A stretch of 32,175 nucleotides of DNA from Bacteroidales bacterium (lineage in GTDB: Bacteria > Bacteroidota > Bacteroidia > Bacteroidales > Muribaculaceae): the NCBI GenBank assembly GCA_020859845.1, contig JAJBVL010000037.1, forward strand, positions 1 through 32,175, written 5' to 3'. A program made the translations under genes and the position numbers. Position 1 is the stretch's first letter, and the number at the start of each line of letters is the position of its first letter. Shown one piece after another: positions 1 through 6,545 of this stretch. The notes under the pieces are model-generated. The model saw only the letters and a list, made by a program, of their open reading frames with translations, did no database searches and was not told the origin of the DNA.

Positions 1-4
1 TTAC

Positions 5-226
5 TTATGAACTAAAGAAATACAACGAGGAATCTTCTATAAAAAAGGTCCCTCTCCCGGCTGTGTTGTTGCCGTTAATCAAGATGGAGTCGAGATTACA
101 TACTTGCCACGTGAGCAATCTTTCCCCTCGATGACCGTCTTCCTTAATTCCTTGGTCGCAACTTGCCACACTCCCTAAGAGGAAAGCAAGTATTACAATT
201 AGTGATATAACTCTTTGGATCATCAT
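5..226 (-). CDS. Short putative lipoprotein, possibly truncated
   Basis: A 73-residue protein. The N-terminus is a signal sequence with a hydrophobic core followed by a lipobox-like LLGSVASC (Cys at residue 23), so it should be exported and lipid-anchored. Its ATG overlaps the TGA of the NVEALA gene by four bases (ATGA), which suggests translational coupling; a second in-frame ATG lies one codon in. After the lipobox only about 50 residues follow, ending in a segment (FFIEDSSLYFF) that resembles the first beta-strand of the beta-propeller lipoproteins often found beside NVEALA genes. The TAA at 5-7 lies at the window edge, so whether this is a complete small gene or the 5' part of a broken longer one cannot be decided here. 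Lipoprotein nature is seen; the propeller relation is inference. Confidence 0.5.
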   Translation of the reverse strand: MMIQRVISLIVILAFLLGSVASCDQGIKEDGHRGERLLTWQVCNLDSILINGNNTAGRGTFFIEDSSLYFFSS

Positions 227-504
227 CTACAGTTGGCATCATGGTTAATACAAGGATCCCCTCCACAATATGAAATGTCACCCATCGTGGAGCATACAAA
301 GACGTCGGGATTCTCACTCTTTTTTCTGCAGTAACATTTCACTATTTCGTCCTCCGTTGAAGTAAGGGCCTCAAGGTTCTCCAGAAGCTGCGCATCAATC
401 TCTTCTTCTGCCTTAGCCGTCATAGAATTGTAGGCAGTTATTCCCACTCCGCAGCTCACTAGCACTGCTAGCCCTGCGCTCAGCAAACTTGCATTTACCT
501 TCAT
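223..504 (-). CDS. NVEALA-family small exported protein
   Basis: A 93-residue protein with a hydrophobic N-terminal segment (about residues 5-26), a spacer, the motif NLEALT at residues 43-48 preceded by leucines, and a cysteine-rich tail (Cys 57, 59, 71, 80, 85, 92). This layout matches the Bacteroidetes-specific NVEALA family, named after an Asn-Val-Glu-Ala-Leu-Ala motif at the leader/tail junction. The function of that family is not established; the leader-plus-Cys-rich-tail plan resembles a processed exported peptide. The gene starts 28 bases after the stop of the thioredoxin/DUF1573 lipoprotein gene and overlaps the next gene by four bases, so the three probably form one operon. Family call is by motif and architecture; processing at NLEALT is inference. 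Confidence 0.75.
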   Translation of the reverse strand: MKVNASLLSAGLAVLVSCGVGITAYNSMTAKAEEEIDAQLLENLEALTSTEDEIVKCYCRKKSENPDVFVCSTMGDISYCGGDPCINHDANCR

Positions 505-532
505 TGTCTAAAATTTAAGTTTTAACTTGTGA

Positions 533-1384
533 TTAATTATTTACAATTCCCTCTATCTCAAATACAAAAAGAGACGGAGAGGTATTCGCGAATATTTTAA
601 GTTCCCTCGTATATTCGCCATAATTGTCAATGTTCAACACGAAGCGGATTACTACAGAGTCTCCACTTTCGATAGGAGAAGAGGTGTACTCTACTTGCAT
701 ACATTCACAAGAAGGTACAATGTCACGAATATATAAAGGGTTGACTCCTTGGTTCTTCAGCACTAACGAGTCTTTTATCACTTCTCCAAACCTCAATTCT
801 CCTAAATTTTTTGTAGATGTGGGGAAAGAAACGCTAGCGTGAGGATAAGAAATGAAACTTAAACTGTCAGGACAAATTTTTTTGATATATAAATCATGGA
901 TGTCAGGCGACTCTAAAGGATTCCCAATCACAGTAATTACACCTGTACTGTCCACTAGGAAGGTCTGGTAGAGAATGTCTTGTGGAATTTTGTTATTCTC
1001 AAGGCAATGGTTGCCCGAGTCCACTACTATCGTGCCAAGATCAAAATCCTCGCTCTTGAAGATCCGCTTAATTTCTTTATTAGCATTCTCGTGGACCAGG
1101 AATACTATCTGGCTGTCTTTGAAGCCTGCAAAATACCTAAGTTCTTCAACTAGGCGCGCCCATTTGTTAAGTCGGAGTTTGCAAGGTATACAGCCTTTCG
1201 CGTCTATATAATATATTATAGTGTAGGGGGCTGAAGTTGTTATAGAGTCAAGGTCTGAATTACCAGCAAAGGTCTTCCCACGGTGCTCTTTGAGGATAGC
1301 GAGAGCATCATTTTGCGGCTCCTTGGGCCTTTGACAAGCCATTAAAGGGAGGAGTAGTAGGAAAAGGACCACAAAGTTTTTCAT
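533..1384 (-). CDS. Lipoprotein with thioredoxin-like and DUF1573 domains
   Basis: I chose the ATG at 1384 because it opens directly on a lipoprotein signal peptide (MKNFVVLF... LMAC, Cys 17), whereas an upstream ATG at 1408 would put eight hydrophilic residues in front of it and would lie inside the -7 box. The product is 283 residues. Residues about 50-180 look thioredoxin-like with a CIPC motif (Cys 65/68) after a beta-strand (TIIYYIDAKG). Residues about 185-283 match DUF1573, an Ig-like/ASPM-SPD-2-Hydin type beta domain, with the family's CxC after PS (PSCECM). It is probably a periplasm- or surface-exposed lipoprotein; a redox role is inferred only from the CxxC. It is the first gene of a minus-strand operon with a good promoter at 1406-1437. 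Confidence 0.75.
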   Translation of the reverse strand: MKNFVVLFLLLLPLMACQRPKEPQNDALAILKEHRGKTFAGNSDLDSITTSAPYTIIYYIDAKGCIPCKLRLNKWARLVEELRYFAGFKDSQIVFLVHENANKEIKRIFKSEDFDLGTIVVDSGNHCLENNKIPQDILYQTFLVDSTGVITVIGNPLESPDIHDLYIKKICPDSLSFISYPHASVSFPTSTKNLGELRFGEVIKDSLVLKNQGVNPLYIRDIVPSCECMQVEYTSSPIESGDSVVIRFVLNIDNYGEYTRELKIFANTSPSLFVFEIEGIVNN

Positions 1385-1405
1385 ATCAAGAGTGATTTGA
1401 ACAAG

Positions 1406-1437
1406 CAAAATTAAGATGTGTTATCAAAACTGCCAAA
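1406..1437 (-). promoter_or_regulatory. Bacteroidetes promoter of the NVEALA operon
   Basis: Read on the minus strand: TTTG (1437-1434), a 20-base spacer, then TAATTTTG (1413-1406), matching the -33 TTTG / -7 TAnnTTTG consensus. It lies 21 bases before the chosen ATG at 1384, giving a short leader. Confidence 0.65.
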
Positions 1438-1496
1438 TATTTTGACCATTTTAACAGGACTAATCTACGTTGCTATTAAAAAGCCGGATAATAAAG

Positions 1497-1969
1497 TTAT
1501 GAGAGCCGATTAAATTTCAAGGAAGCCTCTGACATTTGCTTTAGAGCTTCTTCTGCAGTGCCATCAAGCTTAAACTCAATTATTTTAGCTCTTCCATCCA
1601 GTCAGGTACGTCGCCAGAAGTAAATTTAGCTTTTAATTTACCATATCGTATGGAAAACTCCTGCTGAGTTATACCCATATAGCGAGGCATCAACTGGTCT
1701 ACTAATGTGCTCCTCACTTCTCCATTAGGAAGCCCCAGACGATAAAGTCGATCTCCCTGCTCGTCGGCTATTGTTTCCTTAATAGCAAGATATCCGCTCT
1801 GGAATAGCAAGGGTATATAATCGTCAGGGCTGAAATGTGCTTCCATACGGTCTTGGGTAACCCACAAATCTTGGAGCTCCAAGAGATCAAACTCAGAGCG
1901 TGTGAGGTATTTGACAAATACCTTTACTCCAGAGATAGATGGGGTATATATAATAATAGTGGAAAACAA
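1497..1969 (-). pseudogene. Remnant of AAA-ATPase-like / PDDEXK_9 protein
   Basis: Two fragments of the common Bacteroidales AAA-ATPase-like/DUF1703 protein, intact members of which are about 500 residues. The first reads from 1969 to 1580 (129 codons) and keeps the middle section: VKYLTRSEFDLLEL, then LLFQSGYLAIKE, then YRLGLPNGEV and the F..GDV..WM segment. After a stop at 1580-1582 the reading shifts frame, and bases 1589-1497 encode KIIEFKLDGTAEEALKQ, the C-terminal nuclease signature with its E-x-K, ending in TAA. The N-terminal P-loop region is missing, and the stretch normally lying between the two fragments is deleted. The gene is therefore dead. Intact relatives are abundant in gut Bacteroidales; their role is uncertain. 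Confidence 0.75.
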
Positions 1970-2015
1970 ACGTGAGAAAGTAGCAATACTATAGAAGAAT
2001 ACTTTCTACAATAAA

Positions 2016-2046
2016 GCGCCTCGGCATATGTCGAGGCGTCTGTTTT
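2016..2046 (+). terminator. Rho-independent terminator-like hairpin without an upstream gene
   Basis: CGCCTCG (2017-2023), 8-base loop, CGAGGCG (2032-2038), followed by a T run at 2042-2046. In the plus direction it has terminator form, yet nothing upstream on the plus strand is coding. It sits in the 195-base gap between the pseudogene and the TonB receptor and may be what is left of a deleted plus-strand gene. Confidence 0.5.
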
Positions 2047-2070
2047 TATAGACTTATAGAAAAGACAACC

Positions 2071-2099
2071 TTGAAAGATGAAAAATTGTTGTAACTTTG
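2071..2099 (+). promoter_or_regulatory. Promoter of TonB receptor operon
   Basis: TTG at 2071-2073, 18-base spacer, TAACTTTG at 2092-2099. Transcription would start near 2106, leaving a leader of about 60 bases before the ATG at 2165. The leader contains GGCC/GGCC complementary segments (2114-2133), but I recognise no riboswitch in it. Confidence 0.65.
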
Positions 2100-2164
2100 T
2101 AGGCACTTTTCTCGGCCGGGAGCCTCTTTCGGCCTAAATAGAAATGTAAAGAAAAGCTTTATAA

Positions 2165-4432
2165 ATGACACATATATATAATTTCATCACAGGCTTGCTC
2201 GTGGTCGTGCTAACGACGCTCATTGCTCCCTGCACTGCCTTGGCCAGCGAGAGGGAGGCCTCGGGAGAGGAGCGCGACTCGATGCGCGTCATGCTCGACG
2301 AGGTGACCGTCACCGCCATCAAGCAAGCCCCCGACATAAGCCTGCAACCAGCAGCCTTGACCGTGGTCAACGATGAGGAGGTGCGCCGCCTCAATATCGT
2401 CACGATGAAGGACGTAAGTGAGATTGCGCCCAACTTCTACATCCCCGACTACGGCACCCGCATGACGTCGAGCATCTACGTGCGCGGCATCGGGGCTCGT
2501 ATCGACCAGCCGGTAGTGGGTCTTAACGTTGACAACGTGCCCTTCCTCAACAAGGACAACTACGACTTCGACCTCCCCGATATTGAGCGAATCGAGGTGT
2601 TGCGCGGCCCGCAAAGCACCCTCTACGGCCGCAACACGATGGGTGGCCAAATCAACATCTATACCCTCTCTCCGCTGGCGTGGCAGGGCAGCCGCGTGAT
2701 GGCAGAAACCGGCAGCGGCCCCACGATGAGAATGGCTATCTCACATTACCAGATGTTTAATCCTCGTCTCGGCATGGCATTCGTGGGCTACTTCAACTAC
2801 TGCGACGGTTTCTTCACCAACAAATATCGCGGATATAAGGCCGACGGCGAGAAGAGCGGATCCCTGCGCTGGAAGACATCGTGGAAGCCCAATAGCCGAC
2901 TGCGCCTCGAAAACACCGCCGCCTTCACCCTCTCGCGTCAGAGCGGCTATCCCTACGAGTATATCGAAAGCGGCGAAATCAACTACAACGACACCTGCTA
3001 TTATCGTCGAAATGCCTTCACCGACGGCCTGACCGTAAGATGGGGAGGGGAGAGGTTTTCGCTCTCTTCAATCACCAGCGTGCAGTATATCGACGACAAC
3101 ATGACTCTCGACCAGGACTTCCTCCCCCTCGAATATTTCACCCTCCAGCAGATGCGCCATGAGTGGGCCGTGACACAGGACTTCGTGGCCCGCAGTTCCA
3201 ACAAAGGTCCCTATCATTGGCTTGGCGGTCTCTTTGGGTTTTATAAACACACCAAGATGGAGGCTCCGGTGGTGTTTAAGGACCATGGCATCACTCGTCT
3301 GATAGAGGATAAGCGCAACGAAGCCAATCCCGACTACCCTATACGGTGGGATAGCCGTCAGTTTGAACTGGGCAGCGACTTCACACAGCCCGTATGGGGC
3401 CTCGCCCTATATCATCAAAGCGACATAGACCTGGGAGCGTGGAACTTCGCCCTCGGTCTGCGCCTCGACTATGAGCATGCCTCGCTTAAATATAGCAGCC
3501 ACTGCGACACGGGCTACACCATCCTCAACGCCTCCGACCCCGACAATGTCACCGTCTATCGCCACGATGCCGTGAAGATTGACGACCAGGGTCGCCTCTC
3601 CAAGCATTTCCTCCAATTCCTGCCCAAGATGACCGTCTCATATAGGCTGCCCATGACGTCGGCGAGCGATGTATATGTATCGGTAGGTAAAGGGTATAAG
3701 GCGGGAGGATTCAACACCCAGATGATTAGCGACGTGCTTCAGCAGCGCATCATGGGGCTTATGGGGCTCGGTGCGGCCTACGACGTAGACGAAATCGTGG
3801 GCTACAAGCCCGAAAAAAGCTGGAACTATGAAATTGGTGCCCATGTCACCTGTGCCGACGGGCGAATTGCCACTGATCTGGCGGCCTTCTGGATCGACTG
3901 CCGCGACCAGCAGCTGACGATGTTTCCTGACGGCACCACTACCGGGCGTATCACCACCAACGCTGGACGCACGCGCAGCTACGGCGTAGAATTCCAAATC
4001 CATTACGCCATGAGCGACCGCTGGCAGGCCAACGCCAGCTATGGATATACCAACGCCACCTTCCGCGAGTTTTTCAACGGCAAGACCGACTATGCTGGAA
4101 AGCGTGTGCCTTACGCGCCGTCCAACACTATGTTTGGCTCTCTTAGCTACAATATCCCCTTCTGCGGATGGGTGGAGCGGTTGACACTCAACGCCAATGT
4201 GCGTGGCATAGGCGACATCTATTGGGATGAGGACAACTCTACCCATCAACCGTTTTACGCTCTGCTCGGCGCCTCCGCTACGCTACAAGGGCCGTGGTGG
4301 AGCCTCGACGTATGGGGCGAAAACCTCACCGACACGCGCTATCACACCTTCTGTTTCCAGTCGATAGGCAACACTTTCCTCCAGCGTGGTAAGCCTGCCC
4401 GCTGGGGCGTCACTCTCCGCCTTGAGTTCTGA
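2165..4432 (+). CDS. TonB-dependent outer-membrane receptor
   Basis: A 755-residue protein. Residues 1-28 are a signal peptide, DEVTVTA at 45-51 is the TonB box, and residues about 60-170 form the plug domain (VRGIG..., then IERIEVLRGPQSTLYGRN and GGQINI). The rest is beta-barrel strands ending in LRLEF, with the C-terminal Phe needed for barrel insertion. It lacks the N-terminal carboxypeptidase-like domain of SusC-type receptors, and no SusD follows, so it looks like an iron-, cobalamin- or small-ligand-type receptor. The ligand cannot be told from sequence. It would import substrate across the outer membrane using TonB/ExbBD energy. The next gene, 35 bases downstream, encodes a lipoprotein that is probably its partner. 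Confidence 0.92.
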   Translation: MTHIYNFITGLLVVVLTTLIAPCTALASEREASGEERDSMRVMLDEVTVTAIKQAPDISLQPAALTVVNDEEVRRLNIVTMKDVSEIAPNFYIPDYGTRMTSSIYVRGIGARIDQPVVGLNVDNVPFLNKDNYDFDLPDIERIEVLRGPQSTLYGRNTMGGQINIYTLSPLAWQGSRVMAETGSGPTMRMAISHYQMFNPRLGMAFVGYFNYCDGFFTNKYRGYKADGEKSGSLRWKTSWKPNSRLRLENTAAFTLSRQSGYPYEYIESGEINYNDTCYYRRNAFTDGLTVRWGGERFSLSSITSVQYIDDNMTLDQDFLPLEYFTLQQMRHEWAVTQDFVARSSNKGPYHWLGGLFGFYKHTKMEAPVVFKDHGITRLIEDKRNEANPDYPIRWDSRQFELGSDFTQPVWGLALYHQSDIDLGAWNFALGLRLDYEHASLKYSSHCDTGYTILNASDPDNVTVYRHDAVKIDDQGRLSKHFLQFLPKMTVSYRLPMTSASDVYVSVGKGYKAGGFNTQMISDVLQQRIMGLMGLGAAYDVDEIVGYKPEKSWNYEIGAHVTCADGRIATDLAAFWIDCRDQQLTMFPDGTTTGRITTNAGRTRSYGVEFQIHYAMSDRWQANASYGYTNATFREFFNGKTDYAGKRVPYAPSNTMFGSLSYNIPFCGWVERLTLNANVRGIGDIYWDEDNSTHQPFYALLGASATLQGPWWSLDVWGENLTDTRYHTFCFQSIGNTFLQRGKPARWGVTLRLEF

Positions 4433-4467
4433 TTTAATCCTTATGCTTTAAATATAACTTCAAAGAT

Positions 4468-5307
4468 ATGAAATCTCTATCTCTTTTGTCGCTCACTGTC
4501 GGCGCTGTCATGTGCCTGACAAGTTGTGGCAGCGACGATGCTGAACACGACACCATCACCGTCAGCTCTCCAAGCTGCTTCTGCTACGTGCAAGACCTCA
4601 CTACCGGCCAAGGCACCACAATCCCCAACGTATCAGCTACGGCCACTTTCGACCGCTCGGAATACAAAGCATCCCTGCGCCTGCCCTACGTCACTACGGC
4701 TGGCAATCTGGGGTATGTGAGCGGCGACGGCCTCGCTCTCAAGATTGACACCTCCACCTGGGAATACAAAGTGACCGACGCCACAATAAGCAGTGGCTCG
4801 CAGACCCTGTCGAATATCACCGTCCACTATGATCAGCCTACGACCATCGACGGCGTTGACTGTGAGGGAATGTATGTCAGCTATACTGTCGACAGCCAAT
4901 ATCAAGTTACTTTTATTCCATACACTACCATGTGCACGGCCACCACAGAGACCCTCAACACCACCGACCAGTCTACTTTCCCCACCACCAAGACCGTCTA
5001 CACCATCACCATTGAGCCTACCACCAACGCAGCTACGCTCATCGTGACTAACGCGGCTTTTGCTTCAGGGATGCCCTCGCTTGGCGCCATGACTTTTGGC
5101 GGACTGACGGCCACATTCCACAACGGAGGCTACGTGCTGTCGTGCGACGAGCTGATACCCTCCATCTCCGACACCCCCTATCCGCGCTACAAGATTGAAG
5201 ACCTTGAAGCAACGGCTCATCTCGACAGCCAGATAAAGCTCACTTTCCGCTGCATGTCGGTGTTTAAGGTTGATGCCTATCTTACCCCCACCTATTCACC
5301 TATGTAG
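4468..5307 (+). CDS. Beta-rich lipoprotein, partner of TonB receptor
   Basis: A 279-residue lipoprotein: signal peptide ending in CLTSC (Cys 20), then GSDDAE, an acidic start typical of exported Bacteroidetes lipoproteins. The mature part is Thr/Ser-rich and beta-strand-like, and seems to contain two similar halves (about 30-150 and 160-275), each finishing with strands resembling VTFIPYTTMC and LTFRCMSVFKVDAYL. I do not recognise the family with confidence; a calycin/lipocalin-like Bacteroidetes domain is possible. Its position directly behind the receptor gene, with no promoter between them, suggests ligand capture or a surface lid for the receptor (inference). The downstream AT-rich stretch at 5318-5340 has no GC-rich terminator stem. 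Confidence 0.7.
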   Translation: MKSLSLLSLTVGAVMCLTSCGSDDAEHDTITVSSPSCFCYVQDLTTGQGTTIPNVSATATFDRSEYKASLRLPYVTTAGNLGYVSGDGLALKIDTSTWEYKVTDATISSGSQTLSNITVHYDQPTTIDGVDCEGMYVSYTVDSQYQVTFIPYTTMCTATTETLNTTDQSTFPTTKTVYTITIEPTTNAATLIVTNAAFASGMPSLGAMTFGGLTATFHNGGYVLSCDELIPSISDTPYPRYKIEDLEATAHLDSQIKLTFRCMSVFKVDAYLTPTYSPM

Positions 5308-5361
5308 GCCGTGGGAGAAAATTTTTTCTAAAAAAAGCGCGAAAAGGTAAGAGAGTTTAAC

Positions 5362-5379
5362 TAAATTTGTCTATATTTG
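5362..5379 (+). promoter_or_regulatory. nuoA: -7 boxes of the nuo/atp operon promoter
   Basis: Two consecutive TAnnTTTG matches, TAAATTTG at 5362-5369 and TATATTTG at 5372-5379, lie in the 201-base gap before nuoA. I see no convincing -33 TTG at the right distance. They are the only consensus -7 boxes I found ahead of the 17-kb operon, giving a leader of about 120 bases. Confidence 0.5.
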
Positions 5380-5442
5380 CATCACCAAATCTATTCGCCA
5401 TCCAAAGCACGAGGCAAATATTAACTTAAATGTTGATAGTCA

Positions 5443-5476
5443 AGCGCTAAGGGAGGGGAGGCGGATTTGTAGCGCT
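5443..5476 (+). other. Inverted repeat in the nuo leader
   Basis: AGCGCTA (5443-5449) and TAGCGCT (5470-5476) are perfect reverse complements enclosing a purine-rich 20-base loop. It would form a 7-bp hairpin in the nuo leader RNA, 32 bases before the nuoA start. No T run follows, so it is not a terminator. It could be a regulator site or an RNA stabiliser. Confidence 0.35.
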
Positions 5477-5508
5477 ATGTACCGAAAAAAACTACAAGAA
5501 CCACAGAT

Positions 5509-5877
5509 ATGTTATTATTATCGATTCAAAACTCCACGCTAGCCATTACTGCCCTCCTGACAGGTATAGGGCTCGTAGCGCTGGCGCTATGGATGGCGGG
5601 GCTGTTGTCGCCTCGGTCGTTCAATCCCCAGAAGGGTGAGGCTTACGAGTGTGGTATCCCTACGCGAGGCGAGAGCATGGCCCAGTTTAAGGTGGGATAT
5701 TACTTGTTTGCTATCCTTTTCTTGATGTTTGATGTAGAATGTGTCTTCTTGTTTCCTTGGGCTGTGAGAGTCAAGGAGCTCGGAGGCGCTGGTCTGCTTA
5801 GCATCGCTATCTTTTTCTGTATCTTAGTGCTGGGCCTGGTTTACGCCTGGCGGAAAGGAGCCCTTGAATGGAAGTAA
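5509..5877 (+). CDS. nuoA: NADH:quinone oxidoreductase subunit A
   Basis: A 122-residue membrane subunit of complex I with three transmembrane helices (about 10-32, 64-85, 95-115). The diagnostic loop YECGIPTRGESMAQFKVGYY (residues 45-64) and FLMFDVECVFLFPW carry the Cys and acidic residues of the quinone-channel loop found in this family. It forms part of the membrane arm near the quinone site. First gene of the nuo/atp block; its last codons overlap the nuoB start by 10 bases. The ATG at 5509 follows an A-rich stretch, as is normal for Bacteroidetes starts that lack a Shine-Dalgarno sequence. Confidence 0.95.
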   Translation: MLLLSIQNSTLAITALLTGIGLVALALWMAGLLSPRSFNPQKGEAYECGIPTRGESMAQFKVGYYLFAILFLMFDVECVFLFPWAVRVKELGGAGLLSIAIFFCILVLGLVYAWRKGALEWK

Positions 5878-6476
5878 CTACCAAAAGCATGCCCTACGAG
5901 GCGTGGAAAGACAATGAATATATCGAGAGCTTGGTGAAAGAGCTCCAAGAGAACGGCACCAACGTCATCGTGGGTTCATTCGATAAACTCATCAACTGGG
6001 GCCGTAGCAACTCCATTTGGCCCTTGACCTTCGCCACGAGCTGCTGCGGCATCGAGTTTGTGTCGCTTGGCGCTGCTCGCTTCGACATGGCTCGCTTCGG
6101 TTGGGAAGTGGCGCGTTCGTCGCCCCGTCAGGCCGACTTTATTATGGTGGCAGGCACTATCGTTCATCGTATGGCGCCTGTGCTTCGTCGTCTTTACGAC
6201 CAGCTTGCCGAGCCCAAATATGTGATTGCTACTGGCGCATGTGCCGTGTCGGGTGGCCCCTTCAAGAAGAGCTACCATGTGGTGATGGGCGTCGACCAAG
6301 TAATCCCTGTGGATGTCTACCTCCCTGGTTGCCCTCCGCGTCCCGAGGCCATGATTTATGCCATCATGCAGCTCTCGCGCAAGATGAAGGTGGAACGTTT
6401 CTTTGGCGGCGTCAACCGCAAGGAGAAACAGGAAGAATTTCTCAAGACCCACCCCATCGAAGGCGTGAAAGATTGA
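5868..6476 (+). CDS. nuoB: NADH:quinone oxidoreductase subunit B
   Basis: A 202-residue subunit carrying iron-sulfur cluster N2, the last electron carrier before quinone. Cluster ligands are visible: Cys59-Cys60 (SCCGIEF), Cys125 (TGACAVSGGPF) and Cys155 (LPGCPPRPE). The ATG at 5868 overlaps the end of nuoA; an alternative internal start at codon 8 (MPYEAW) would remove the overlap and cannot be excluded. It sits at the junction of peripheral and membrane arms with NuoCD, NuoH and NuoI. Confidence 0.95.
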   Translation: MEVTTKSMPYEAWKDNEYIESLVKELQENGTNVIVGSFDKLINWGRSNSIWPLTFATSCCGIEFVSLGAARFDMARFGWEVARSSPRQADFIMVAGTIVHRMAPVLRRLYDQLAEPKYVIATGACAVSGGPFKKSYHVVMGVDQVIPVDVYLPGCPPRPEAMIYAIMQLSRKMKVERFFGGVNRKEKQEEFLKTHPIEGVKD

Positions 6477-6545
6477 CCTTTAGCCATCCCCTCCCTATCA
6501 TTATCACAAACCAAAAAGTAATCTCGAAGCTATCACATAACCGCT

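Noticed and set aside
1924-2106. 60-codon minus-strand frame upstream of the pseudogene
   Set aside because: It does not resemble the missing N-terminus of the AAA-ATPase and spans the orphan hairpin; probably spurious.
2101-2164. Riboswitch in the TonB receptor leader
   Set aside because: The leader is only about 60 bases with 4-bp GGCC pairings, too short for a cobalamin or similar riboswitch, and no conserved box is visible.
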